From positions 16,344,984 through 16,408,983 of the forward strand of contig BTRK01000005.1 of assembly GCA_036245805.1 (NCBI GenBank): a stretch of DNA of 64,000 bases, given 5' to 3'. A program made the position numbers and the translations under genes. This document shows positions 22,221 through 34,065 of this stretch, piece after piece. The DNA is from Pristionchus mayeri. Taxonomy: Eukaryota; Nematoda; Chromadorea; Rhabditida; Neodiplogasteridae. The first letter of the stretch is position 1. Each line of letters begins with the position of its first letter. Under the pieces are notes generated by a model. That model had not been told where the DNA came from. It saw only the letters and a list, made by a program, of their open reading frames with translations, and made no database searches.

Positions 22221-25200
22221 TGCACTCCTTCGGCTTAATACGCGCAATTGCTCTCTAAAAACTAGCCGAGTTTGAGAAAGGGAGGAGGGGGAGGGATACT
22301 GATAGGCCGAGATAGCGAACTCAGACATTGCGAACTCGCATTCCTCTCCCTGCCCGCTGCAAATTCGCCATTTCACGTTCGCATTGCCAACCCTAACGTA
22401 CACCACAAGTATCGCTAGATTCAGCATGAGTGCGTCGAGGAAGAAACTCTTCTCGGTCTCGGCCTATGCTTCCTTCATTCGTCCCCATCCATCTAACAAT
22501 TAGAGATTACGGTAGATTCACTGATATATTTTGATTTGGCAGGGTATCGATTTGGTCTCCCATCTACCGTAATCCAACAAGAAATCAGTCCTCGATCCTT
22601 CGGTTATGATGCTGGTGAAACATGAATCTCCCAACGAAGCAACTAATGAGATTCCCGTGAAACTCCGTTAGCACGGTGAAAGCAATCATAAAAACAGTAC
22701 GCGCTCGTTCGTGGTGATGAATATGCTTAGCTACACTAAGGAATACACTCATAATCAGGGACCAATTATCAAGTATTATCCCCTTCTGGCCTCGAGTGTT
22801 CCATCTGAGCGTCTTCTCCCTAGTAGATCCTTGCTCTACCGAGAATCTGCATCTTGAGCAGCTTGGCGTGCAGATTCAACACCACCTGAAAAAAATTAAT
22901 AAATAAATTTAAAAAATACACAAAATTAGTATCGAAAATGTACTCACCGATTCTCAGATTCTGCATGCGTACACATTTTTTTTAGGAATTTAGGAATTAT
23001 CTTTAAAAAAACTGAATATTGAGACAAATATTTCTCGATATTTTCAGGTGTACATCGACCCCAAGCGCAATCCCGACCATCACACGGAGGACTTCCTGGT
23101 CTGGGAGGAGCAAACCCTCGACGTCTTCTCAATGCATCTGGAAACAGTCGAGTCGGAGGGAAAAGTGGTAGTGAAGGAGGTGCTCATCCCGAGGCTCAGC
23201 CACGCGACGAGGGAAGAAGTGAGGCCAGTGCTCAAGCTCTGGGGCAGGGAGGCTCCCCGAATGACGATGAGAAAGGGAGAGGACATCGAGCCGGAGGATC
23301 TGTTCCTCGCTGCTCTTCTATTCATCATTGTAAGTACCCCTTCTTTGCACTATTGGTCGGGAATGAAAACGGGGGGAGGAGTCTGATATTATTCATCTAC
23401 CGTATCTAGTCTACCGTATAGTCTTCACCATTTTTTACTATATGCCTCTCCTCACAATTCCTCGTTTTCAGGAGCGATTGCTCGAGCGAACGGATGAGGA
23501 TCTGGGGTCTCTCTCTCTTGAAGATCCACATCGAGCGATTCGTTGGTCTCTTCAATTCTTAAACAAATGCCCTTTGACTGTTTGTTGTTGGGAATTTTCT
23601 AGAAAATCACTGATCCCACGTTTCGAGTGACCCCATCATCGAAAATAATTTCTCCATGAGGGTCAATTATAAGCATCAGCCGATAATCTACTGGGTACCT
23701 GAGAGATGATATCGGGTTGTGCTTGTTCTCGCTATGTTCCTGCCATGAATCCCAATTATGAAAATATTACAGCATCACTGGATACAAAAATGTAGCTACA
23801 GTAGACTCCTCCAAACGTATACATCACAGCATGCTTTGGAATCTGGGCATAGTAATTAAATTTCACGATCAAGAATCAACTTTTCAGCCCCTCGAGATTG
23901 ATTGTGCCGATCGACTGGAAGTGGATGGAAAAATGGTCATGCCTGTTGCCGCCTTCCGCAGCAAGCTGAAGGCATTCAAGGATGCGAAGATCCAGCAAGA
24001 GAAGATGATCGATCTGAGGCGGAAGAAGGGATTCAATCCACTTTTCTACGTCGTGCACGTCTCCTCGCCGGAGAATTTCTTCACGAGGGTCAGGGGCAAG
24101 AAGATCGGAGGAAAACAAGCGTACATTCACCGAGTGAGTGCCCCCTACACATGCTTTGCTCTTTCGATGAATGACTGGACTAAAAAGAGTAGTACTCGTA
24201 TTTCCGTCTTGTCATTACTAGTATAGACAGAAACCCAGAACAAAAGAGGCAACGTACATTGACTTCGCTTCAGGACACATCGACTGGGAGCTGCGACGGC
24301 AAGACGCTGAAGTGGTCATGCTGATGTGAAGTGAGGAAATAGTAGAAATTAGAGTTTGATAAACGGGACTCCGTCTACGATCGATTTTTACCATGAGCTA
24401 CGTTGAAGATGAAGGGGGTGCATCCCCCCCCCCCCCTACACTCTCCTTGCACAACTATGGCTATGGCTATATGCATAACGAAAACTTTAACGTAATTTAT
24501 GCAAATAAATATTTTAAATAATATTATAACAATGTATAATTTATAGCTGTTCGACCATCTCACCGTCACCATTCCCGCACTTGCCCCGGGAAAAGAGCAT
24601 CGTCCTCTTTCTCGAGGCACATGGCCAGCAGGAATCTTCCGACATCTACTTCCGTGGAGAGGAGGGCAAGGAAGGAGACGATTAAGATGAGATGAGGATG
24701 AGGAGGAGAAGGAGAGAAAGAAACGCTACACACCTTGCAAGGTACTTCACTTAAATGAGAAATGTTAGCCTCGCTCTCTCGCCGTTTGACACATCATTTC
24801 CTTATTAACGCTCTTCTCACTTATTCACTTCATTAATACTGTTTACCACGCGATTTCAGAAGTGTGCCGCACCGTGGGTGAATGTCCATGACGTAGTCAA
24901 GCAACTCCGCACGTATGAACGACCGACCCTTCTCGCCCCCTTGGTTGCAGATCCAGTCAGTCGCTGAAAAGATATTGCATTGTTGTAAATGCATAGTACA
25001 GAGAGAGAGCACACTTATGACATAAGTCATATCGCATTCTTGCATAGTTTGCAGCCTGTTAACTATGAAGAGACGATGACCATAATTACGAATTCTACAA
25101 TTAATTTATCTATCGCAGAGCCGGATGATGCGCCCGAGGACTATCCGACGCCCCTGCCCCTGAAACAGCCATGGGCCACCAAGGACCACTTCGTCCTCTT

Positions 25201-25470
25201 CTCCGTGAAGGCTGGATGCGTGTTGAAGGACACTCAGCCTCTCAATCCGCCCACCCAGGCGGTGTTAATGGTAAGAAATATCTCATAATATCCACAATAC
25301 ACTAATCTTTTGCTCATCGAAATAGCGAACGACTTTATTAATAATAATTGACTCACTTACATACGTTTAAGGCAGTGGAAGAAGCGAAGACACTCAAGGA
25401 AGCCTACAACCGTCTGAAAGGATCGATCTCGTTCTTAGAATTTATCAATAAGGTTCTTCCACTGCTTTAA
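21857..25470 (+). pseudogene. Caspase-fold-like protein, copy 1 (degenerate)
   Basis: Exons align one for one with the copy at 34983-42344: 23048-23329, 23888-24133, 24274 to about 24325, 24547-24741, 24860-24955, 25119-25270 and 25372-25470; a first exon at 21857 is tentative. The N-terminal half (YIDPKRNPDHHTEDFLVWEE, then EVLIPRLSHATREEV) is unknown to me. The C-terminal half shows LFYVVHVSSPENFF, then IVLFLEAHGQQES, which resembles the His-Gly of caspases. Breaks: an in-frame TGA near 24323, a frameshift inside CCGGGAAAAGAG near 24590 just before the His-Gly segment, and a 1 nt loss near 24941 that removes the cysteine region seen in copy 2. It therefore cannot make a full protein as read. 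The caspase link is inferred from motif order only. Confidence 0.6.
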
Positions 25471-25639
25471 ACCTTCACTGATGTCTAGTTTTCATCTCTC
25501 CCTCTTCGTGCGACTTAGGATATGCGAATGTGAGAATGTTACTTTGAATTAATGACTGAGAAAAGGCTTAGACTTAGAAAATTAATGACTTAGAAAGTGA
25601 CTTAGAATGACTTAGAATTCGTGAATAGGAGTGTACATT

Positions 25640-26470
25640 TTTTTAAAAACGAAATTCATAAAAATTAAATAATGTAAATAATTCTCGGTGAATTGAACAA
25701 AAAATCGACAGCCCCTCCCTCACTTGCAGTGCTCCATGGGGTAGATCACAACTGACTTCGCTGGTAATGTCTCGTGTGCCTCTTGAGAGAATCTCGAGGG
25801 TTCAATCTAAGTACGAGAGTCTGGAAAGAAAGTGTTGGCCATGTGATACCAAGGGATTCCATTCCACTCTATTCCATTATTAGGTAAACGCCAGTAGATA
25901 TATTCTCGTTTCGCTATTATCCAGGTGCATTCTAGTATCACCATTAATCTCACTCTCCCATTCACTCTCGCCCCTTTGTGCGAATGTGAGTGGTCGTTCT
26001 CCCAATTTCTTTCCCCCGTTTCCACTGTTTCAATTGATATATACCCTAGTCCTTGCGAATTGCAGCATCGATGTCTCGTTCGATTGGAGCTCGCAACAAC
26101 AGTGATGCTCGCTACAACGGACCCGACCGCTACTCAAGCCTGTGCCGAGCCGAGTCATATGCGGTCAGTTCACAATTTCTCAATTTATTTCGTGTCTCCA
26201 TTATTCATTCACTCGCTCTGGAATGTGTATGCATGTAGTACTCGGAGATCATAGCTCAGCTTCACTTACTTCGCCAACATGGATTACCAAGGGAACCACC
26301 TATTGATCTTCAACATTCGATAGGAAATTGTACCTTACCGTGATCTCTTCTCGATACCGTAATCCTTTGGAACGCGCACGTCTCGAATTTCTGTAATGGA
26401 TTTGTGTAGGCACCGTGGGAGCGCATGTAAATAGGTCACATCTATGAACGACAAACGCGTCAGGATCCGT
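25640..26470 (+). repeat. Duplicated 5' block, copy 2, with an isolated first-exon-like frame
   Basis: This is the partner of 21480-22220. It contains a clean frame at 26071-26163 (MSRSIGARNNSDARYNGPDR and on) ending at a gtcagt donor. It could be the first exon of the copy at 34983-42344, but the SETD4, PPP1R3 and NOP56 pseudogenes lie between on the other strand, so rearrangement has probably separated them. Confidence 0.7.
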
Positions 26471-27882
26471 TATTATTAAAAGAAGCCGAGTTGATTAGGC
26501 AAATAAACGTTTCTATTGAAGAGGACTTCCTTTTTCGTAGCTAAGTACGATATGAAACTCAAATTTCTCATTCACTCTATCTAAACTGTGTAGCTTTGGA
26601 CACAGAGAAGCGAGAATACAGAACATAGAAAGCATATTTTATTGGGTCAGTGACTATGGTGACCTGCTAAGAAATATAAATATTAGTTGTTGTCTGTGAT
26701 ACAACGGAGAAGATTGATCGAGAAGCAGCGTGATGTGCAGTTTCTTGAAACCTATGCAACACAAATGCATGCAGCGTGTAGACAAAAGGAGACAAAAGGA
26801 AAATAATTCGACTCCGCCCTCCTAGGACCCGCCCATTATCTAGCTCCGCCCCTTGCCCTCTCACCTCGACAAAGCAGCATCCTCGACTGCATTCTGATGG
26901 TGGCAATCGATGGAGAGACCGGCCTTCTTCGCCAGAGCCAATAGAAGATCTACGAAAGGAAATGAACGATTGCTTACTAGGTTCAAAACAGACGCTTATC
27001 GTTACATTACAACAATCGCAATAAAACACTGAATGTTTCACACTCGATAAGAGCCCTGTTCGCCATTCTCTCAACCAATTCTGTAACTCTCATCAACTAA
27101 CCCGTTGGCAGGAGCACTTTCGTGAATGGGTTCTCCTCCAAATCCGTACTCCACCCACAGTCGACCGTTGTCGTGGGGACTGTAGCAGACGTGCAACTCA
27201 GCTCTGTGAATTGCACCACTATTAAAAAGGAAAAAAATGCATTGGCACACTTCGGTTCGAGAATGAGATTTGAGTTTCAACAGTTTCCTAACACAGCAGA
27301 CCACATAAAATATGAGTCTTGGAAGAGACGTTTAAAAACAATAAATCCGCAAAGGCAATGTCTGATCAATACAGAGCATATTCTTGATCGAACTTCTGAT
27401 CAACGAGAGTTCCTTCAGAATAGGAAGAGTCCCTCACCCCTCGGGAACAGCCTTGTTCAGTCGGACGACGTACTTCCCGTTGCACTTGTCCAACTCGGCC
27501 ACACACTGAAATGTGATCTTTGATCTCCCATAAGCACGCGAGGTGCGCTACGAGGGTAGCGACATCACTACTCTCTCCCTACTCAGTTAGAGACGTAGCT
27601 ATTGGTTACCGTCGCCCAGGATAACGAATCGTTAACATCGTTTGGCCACCCTCATAACAACAATAATATATATTTAATAATAGAATAAAAAATCCCGCTC
27701 ACGGCAGCTTCGGAGGAGTGATTGAGCATGTCTACGAAGGAAATGACGGCGATCGTGTCTTCGACCACCGACGAATCGATCAGAGGAGGGGACTGAAGAG
27801 AGAAGGAAGTTAGCCAGCCTCTCTATTCATCATGCTCTCTCCTGGAGCCAGAGAGGCACGTGCTAGTTTTAACAATTAAAAT

Positions 27883-27993
27883 TAAAAATAGAGAAAACCG
27901 ATAGAGAAATCATTTCTTCCATACACATGGGGTTTGCGTTTCAACATTTGAAGTAGCAGTCATTTGATTAAATCCGTGATCAATTGAGAATAA
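27883..27993. repeat. 111 bp segment repeated at 29085-29195
   Basis: TAAAAATAGAGAAAACCGAT through ATCAATTGAGAATAA occurs here and again at 29085-29195 with no difference that I can see. The second copy is wedged between two copies of a 116 bp unit. Confidence 0.9.
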
Positions 27994-28969
27994 CAATATT
28001 ATTAACAATACGGTAATAAGTGTAAAAAGATAGCAGTCAGCTCACTTCATTCTGTACGTAGATGCATCGGGTGTTCACTACGTGCCACGCCCACTGAAGA
28101 CGATCGTCGTCCATCGGAGAAGGAAGGACGGAGGGCAACTGGAGAGAGACCAGCATGAGCAATGTGAGAGGAACTTGTGCGTACCCACTTGTATTGTTAT
28201 ACGGATAATCATAACCGGGGAACATATGAGAAAATCGAACGTAATCTTCAAACGATCTCCACAAAACCCATTTCCTACGCGATCTCTCTCGCTCTCTCAT
28301 CCTGGTGAGAGAGCGTGTAAATTGAGGAGAGTCATTGTGCTCACCCTCTCTCTGATGCCTCGCAACTCCTCCCGCTGCTGCAACCAGAAGCGACAGCGGA
28401 AGATCTTCCTTCCTCTCACATGGAGAGACCGAGAGAGACCAGAGTGGCGAAGAAACTAAATAGGTGGATGAATTAGGCTAATACTACACATTATCATCCT
28501 TTCACACTATGAAAACAACATAACATTTCGATGACAGAATGTTTGAGTTTCATTAGTATTCCAAATGCAACGAGAATCCCCCTTGGTGATTACATCCTTA
28601 CGTCCATGAACAAAATATCTACAGTATCCCATCCACTCTCTCACTGTATGGATACCTCGGTAGCATGCTGAGGTAGGGCGTCCCTTCGGATCCCTCCTCC
28701 GGCCTCTCGAGATAGAAGAAGATACCGATCATCTCGAAGGGAGTTGGAAAGAAACTGAAAGGGAGAGGGATAACGTCATCACTAGGAAAGTAGGTTTTGG
28801 CCAATTGGAAGCCAAGATTGTTATTCTATAGATAGTCTTCATTCTCCCCGGTATATGCCATTAGAGATTTCTCGCGCGCTTCAGAGAAACATATTCAATT
28901 CGACTATCCATGCATTTCGTAGTTTCACTTCTACCTCCAACTCAGCAGAAATTCAATGAAATTAATCGG

Positions 28970-29313
28970 TCCGCAATATGGTTAAAAAATTTCGCGTCTA
29001 CAGTGTAATCCAATGGTTCGTAAATTTGCATGTCTTGAATAATCTTCAATTCCTTCTACAGTACTCTATACAGTACCCCTACCGTAAAAATAGAGAAAAC
29101 CGATAGAGAAATCATTTCTTCCATACACATGGGGTTTGCGTTTCAACATTTGAAGTAGCAGTCATTTGATTAAATCCGTGATCAATTGAGAATAATATCC
29201 GCAATATGGTTAAAAAATTTCGCGTCTACAGTGTAATCCAATGGTTCGTAAATTTGCATGTCTTGAATAATCTTCAATTCCTTCTACAGTACTCTATACA
29301 GTACCCCTACCGT
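28970..29313. repeat. Mosaic repeat: 116 bp unit, copied 111 bp segment, 116 bp unit
   Basis: TCCGCAATATGGTTAAAAAA through CAGTACCCCTACCGTA is present at 28970-29085 and again at 29198-29313. Between them lies the copy of 27883-27993. The near identity implies a very recent event or an assembly error. It sits beside the truncated first exon of SETD4 copy A. Confidence 0.9.
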
Positions 29314-29787
29314 ACCTCTTCTCCTCGAGAATCCTCCTGTATCTGCCCATCTCCGCGACTCTTCCCGCAGTCAGCAACTCGGCATTCATTTCGCTTTCAA
29401 AGTTTGACCAATATCTCCGGGCGCTCTCCTTTAATACTAATAAGGTTTGGCTGTACTGATGTGTATTGGGCGAACCACAATGTTCAAAACGTAAGGCTAG
29501 CGAAATCTAGAGCCCGGTGAAACCCCGCCCCCATCGCTAAATGCCAAAAGTTTTGGCACGATAAATAAAGGAAGTGCAAATTCTGCTAGAAGCAGTGATT
29601 CTTTGGCAATCGAAGAATGGTTTTTTAAAGCGTCTTTATACTTCTCCCCAACAAGAAAAAAACAAACGAAAAAAAGCGTGCAGAACCGATATATTTTACT
29701 TCGATCGGGTTCTCCGCAAAAAAGGTTCAATAATTTATACAGAAATAGTTCTTAGTGTTACAAATTTATGATTGCTTTACATGAAAT

Positions 29788-30777
29788 TTACAAGATCCAT
29801 TCGACAGGAATATTATCGGAGAAAGTAGACCATCGTCCGATCCATTGCGAGTGTAGCGAGAGAGATGAAGAGAGGAAGGAAGGAAGGCGAGACAGAACGG
29901 GTGACGTCTGCTTCACCTGAAGGAATATAGTGGAAAGGGATACTGTAGTGAGAAGAGCCGTGGATGGGGGTATCTACGAACCGGTTTCTCCTCAATGGGC
30001 ACCCATTCTAGGAGGTAGTTCGCCCCTCCGTTGTTGTCCCAGAATATTCCCTCTGATACCGAGTACGAGACACACATCTCACAGCGTGAGAAAGAGGACT
30101 GCGAAGAGGGAAGTGAGGAGGGTGGAGGGAGGAACAGGGAGGGAAAAGGGGGAGTACCTGATGGGGGAGTGCGAGCACGAAGGAGAATGCGTCAATGTCA
30201 TCGTTCCCCGAATAGTTTGCGTGAGAAAGAAGCAGGCAGTTCACAATGGGTACTCCATCCATCCATTGTGTAGCGGATAAAAATCTGAAGGAGAGGGATT
30301 GGGTCCTATTCCACATATGGATGATCGGTTACCTTCTTATCGTACACGATATCGAGTACATTGATCTGTCCCGTGAGATGACCTCCACTCGTCGTCCTCA
30401 ACGAGGACATGTTCACGTGTCCTCATCGAGTCCTGCTCATCGATTCAGACTCCGATCGATAGACGAAATTAGTGGGGAAAAGACGATGGGAGACTACCGT
30501 AGTCGAGGCAACGGGAGAACACGATGAGATACTGTAAGGGGGACGGGTTAGTCATCAAACTTCCACTCAATGGACACGTGTTCTTGTGATGGAAAGTGGA
30601 GAGTGATCAGAACCTTACTTGGGCATCGGCATTAAGAAGAGATTGTCTTCGTACCTTGTGAAGTATGACATCTTCTCGAGATCGAGTCCCAATGAATCCG
30701 CGAATAGAACAGATTTTCTCGAAGATGTCGATGAGCGATGCTTCCGAAGGGCCGACGGTAACGTCTTCGATCGTTCT
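29788..30777 (-). pseudogene. PPP1R3-like glycogen-targeting subunit of protein phosphatase 1 (CBM21), degenerate
   Basis: The first readable exon (30777-30619) encodes RKSVLFADSLGLDLEKMSYF and EDNLFLMPMPK; KSVLFAD is an RVxF-type PP1-docking motif in its usual PPP1R3 setting. The next exon (30531-30344) ends GGHLTGQINVLDIVYDKK. Then 30285 to about 30160 reads IFIRYTMDGWSTHCELPASF and DDIDAFSFVLALPHQ, and 30070-29970 reads IFWDNNGGANYLLEWVP; together these are a CBM21 domain. The last exon ends with TAA at 29788-29790. Damage: an in-frame TGA near 30428 and a frameshift between ELPASF and SGNDDIDAF near 30215. PPP1R3 proteins bring PP1 to glycogen synthase and phosphorylase. A living gene with sequencing errors is the alternative. 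Confidence 0.7.
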
Positions 30778-30844
30778 CTGTAAAGATTAGAGACCTCGTG
30801 CTATTCTATCAACACGAGTGTGCATTCTTGCCCCCATGACTTAA

Positions 30845-31279
30845 AGTTACCCAACAACCGTCAAAATGACCTATATTTTTATTCCTGAAACTGATAGACA
30901 TAAAAGAGACTAGTAGAAATGCAATACTAATAAAATCAGAAAATCAATAACTAGTCACAGAATCGACCTCAAAACATGTGTTGCGCAACCCTGATCAAGA
31001 CCGATTTTCCCGCGACGTTTGAAACATGAATATTTTGAGTGAGGTAATTCGCGTTCTCAAGCCCGGTTCTATATCAAATTCATCCTCGCTTCTCGCCCGG
31101 TTGTAAAAATATATATTTCAACAGCAAAAACTTCAATATTAAGCCCACATAATCGATTAAACAATATTTAAACAAACCGCGTATTTTAAATTACGGTACT
31201 TAGTGCATGTTCATGCAAATTCGCGGTAAGGTATTGTTCAGGCGCGACTTTAAAAATTTTGCACGGTTGTTGGGTAACT
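30845..31279. mobile_element. TTAA-flanked MITE (435 bp)
   Basis: The ends AGTTACCCAACAACCGTC and GCACGGTTGTTGGGTAACT form inverted repeats of about 18 bp. Both sides are bounded by TTAA (30841-30844 and 31280-31283), the target duplication typical of piggyBac-type elements. No coding capacity is seen inside. Confidence 0.8.
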
Positions 31280-31311
31280 TTAACTGTTTCTCTCTCTCTC
31301 TTGGGACTTCT

Positions 31312-32030
31312 CTAGTTTAGGGGGTAAGCCCATTCCTCCCACTCAGACCCTACACAGGTAGGGGGGGGGGGGGAGAGAACAGGCTATAGCTGCGCAGCTT
31401 TCTGTGTATATCGTCGGCCTAAACCGGCTTTTAGCCTAAGCGGTAAGCAACAATCGGGTATAACCGCTTCGCGGGGAGACCCTATCGTTGCTTGCTTATC
31501 GTTGCTTGCTTGCAGGGCTCCAAGCTTCGCGGGTCGCCGTTATAGGGAAGGAGGTATAGGTGCATGCTGTAAAGCCAATTTGCACAGCCCCTGATGGTTT
31601 CCTGTGGTACTGTAATTTTTTGAAAATCTTGCCCTGTAGCTTTTCTACCGTTTCTTTCAAAGTGCTGTATTAGTGTTATACGATTTTCGAATGTTCATTG
31701 ATTTGTGTGAACGGGCGATGTTTACGAACCAAGCACATCACTACATTTATAGCCTTGAAATATAGAACCGTCAATAAGGGGTGCAAACCGTGCCGCTAAG
31801 CATAAAAATGACCGCACGTGCCACACCATTTTTTGATCAGAAAAGGGACCATGACTTTCAACGGGATGTCGAGAAATAAATTGCCGTGCTCTCGCCCTGT
31901 AAACAAGTTGTTTACTAAAGCGCGTGAGTAGTTGTTTACAGGTGAGAGCGTCAGAGGGAAGGGGTAGGAAGGGAGAGGCAGGGTGTCAGAGACGCAGAGG
32001 AAAAGTGGGCGGAGTTACCCCCTAAACTAG
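31312..32030. mobile_element. Non-autonomous element with CTAGTTTAGGGGGTAA terminal repeats (719 bp)
   Basis: The left end CTAGTTTAGGGGGTAA (31312) and right end TTACCCCCTAAACTAG (to 32030) are perfect inverted repeats of 16 bp. Inside are a poly-G tract (31359-31373), a doubled TATCGTTGCTTGCT word (31486-31515) and two TTTACA-flanked AGTTGTTTAC words near 31910-31940. No long ORF is present and the target duplication is unclear. Confidence 0.75.
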
Positions 32031-32227
32031 GGAAATAATCTAGGGAAAGGAGCAATAAATCACAGAAAATATTGTAATTTTTTTAAAATTTCTTCTGGCA
32101 CCATGAAAGAGTGGGCACTATTTGCAATACAATACGAGTAGGTATAAGAGAAGCAGTAATTACTACAGATCGTTTTTTTTCTCGCAAACAGAAAATGGGA
32201 AAGCGCAATTATTTTACCCACCTCTGC

Positions 32228-33265
32228 CTTCTTAATGACGTCGATGTTCTTCTGCGGGACTTGTCCGGTCTCGAAGAGCTTCACCCTTCTTCGACCTGCT
32301 CCCTCAGCTTTGTAGTCATCTCCTCATTCTCGCCAATCTTGTTTCTGAAAATATATATAATATTATAACGTACGCCTCAATGTGACAAAGAGGTTGCTGT
32401 TTTGCTAATCTCCCAGGCGTTGAAAGACTCCACCTCTCATAATTCTAGCAAGCTACGTGGTTTACAAATTACCTGTCGAGGATGGTAACGGCGCACTTGA
32501 TGTACTTGTACTGATCGGGCACCACCTTGAAGAGCTCTGGGAAGTGGTAGGAGTACCTGTAAATAAATAAATAATTTTAAATAAGAAGGAAACAAAGTTT
32601 TGAACAAAAAAAGGAATGAACAATTACTCACCACTCGCGGATTCTCATTCCGAATAGGTTGATGTCCTTGTCGAGCATGTCGAGGAGGGCGATCGACTGG
32701 ATGATCATGTTGTCCACACGGTGGACGTCGAACTTTACTTGAAAGAGTGTTGCGAGAATGCTTTCGTCAGGTTCTACATTATTGTACTTAAAATAGGTAA
32801 AAACTAAGCCGAACCTTAGCGCGCGAGTACGAGTGTCCAAGGGAGATCTTCGCCTTGTTGAGAGAGTGGTGGGGCAGCTCACGAGCGAGATGCTCGAAGT
32901 GAACGCGAACTCCTTTAAAATAATTGTGAAAATAACAGTATATTCGGAGCGTTAATGTAAAAATGCGGAGCAATGAACAACCTCTGAGGATCTCCGTGTT
33001 CACGACGCCGAAGACGGGCTTAATGGCTCGAAGGCGTGCATCTTCACGATCCCGTTGAACTTCTGACACCTCAAGGAAGGTCAAGGGAGAACTACGCGTG
33101 GGCTCGAGCATTTATACTACTTTCAAATACACAAAACCCACGATAAGCTAAACACATGAGGAAAATGGCTAACCTCGGAGCTGATGAGAGCAGCATCCTC
33201 GAATTCCTTGACCTTGAGCAGAGCGTAGCCGACTGCGTGCTCATAGAGCACGAAATACCATTAGA
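32228..33265 (-). pseudogene. NOP56 pseudogene with internal deletions
   Basis: NOP56 is a core protein of box C/D snoRNPs that guides rRNA 2'-O-methylation in the nucleolus. Reading the minus strand: EHAVGYALLKVKEFEDAAL (about 33240-33174), KFNGIVKMHAFEP (about 33058), VVNTEILRG then [20 protein letters not shown] and [10 protein letters not shown] (32990-32825), [20 protein letters not shown] (32735-32636), YSYHFPELFKVVPDQYKYIK (32556-32476), and finally NKIGENEEMTTKLREQVEEG, then KLFETGQVPQKNIDV (32345-32228). About 70 residues are missing after HAFEP, and the Nop domain centre (about 230 residues) is missing between EEMT and KLREQVEE. A 1 nt loss (GAAGAAGGG) shifts the frame near 32297. 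The ATG near 33258 is also out of frame. Introns persist, so it arose by DNA duplication, not retrocopying. Confidence 0.85.
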
Positions 33266-34065
33266 AATTAACCGCCTGTTCAAAACAGTCAGTGAGCAGA
33301 TATTTACATGGTTTCAAACCACTAATTTATAAAAACAACAGGGAATTGAATACATCTTTATCAATTATCGGAGGAATATAACGTTGAGAACTATAACACT
33401 TGTAAAGCAAGGCCAAAAAAGACAATAAATTCACAAGAGATAATTACAAATACGAAACAGTTATTAAACCACTCACACTCATCTTCTCCTTCCCAAAATG
33501 GAACAATCCGTAGCACAGCTTCTTGGAAGAAGGTGCGGCCTCCATTACTCCCTGCGATCGGCCGCTGCGACCTTCCGTCATGGCTTGAAACACTGGAAAA
33601 ACGAAAGTAAAAATATTTTCAACCATAAAGCTAATAATTCGCCGATTTTATGGCACAATCTACTAACATACTCAATCTAGCGTAATTATACAAACGATTC
33701 GAGCAAAATAAATATAAATAAAAACTATTTAAACATGTTTAAAACGCAAAAATAGACCAAAAAAACAATCGATTCTAAATTCGCGTCATCGACGCTGCCC
33801 CTGATCAGGGTATGCCCATTCCTACAGTAATTAGTTTAATTCCCTGAAAAAAGGAACATTTAATTACTGTATCTAAAACTCGGTTCGTATTGCGCGCTTT
33901 GCATTTTGACAGCCCGGGCGGTTCAAATTTAATTTCTCGCTAGCCTTCGATTTTGCACTGTGTCAGAACATTGTGGAACTAGACTAGGGGAGGATACGTC
34001 TTTATCATCTCGATGGAAGGAGCGAGACTGGCGCTAGTTGTTTGTCCACTACTGCCAGCTGATAA

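Larger units (their letters stand above)
26869..29371 (-). pseudogene. SETD4-like methyltransferase, copy A (5'-truncated pseudogene)
   Basis: Exons correspond to those of the intact copy at 45011-49771. On the minus strand they are the frames near 29371-29317, 28740-28660, 28455-28325, 28180-28065, 27790-27705, 27515-27440, 27190-27110 and 26955-26869. Damage: the first exon is cut after AELLTAGRVAEMGRYRR, so the SET start is missing; the EEGSEWTPYL segment has W changed to G; a TGA and indels break the exon at 28330-28450; and a 5 nt loss near 27135 shifts the CY.PHDNGRLWVEYGF exon. The C-terminal exons are absent here, with a fragment at 34641-34906. Confidence 0.85.
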
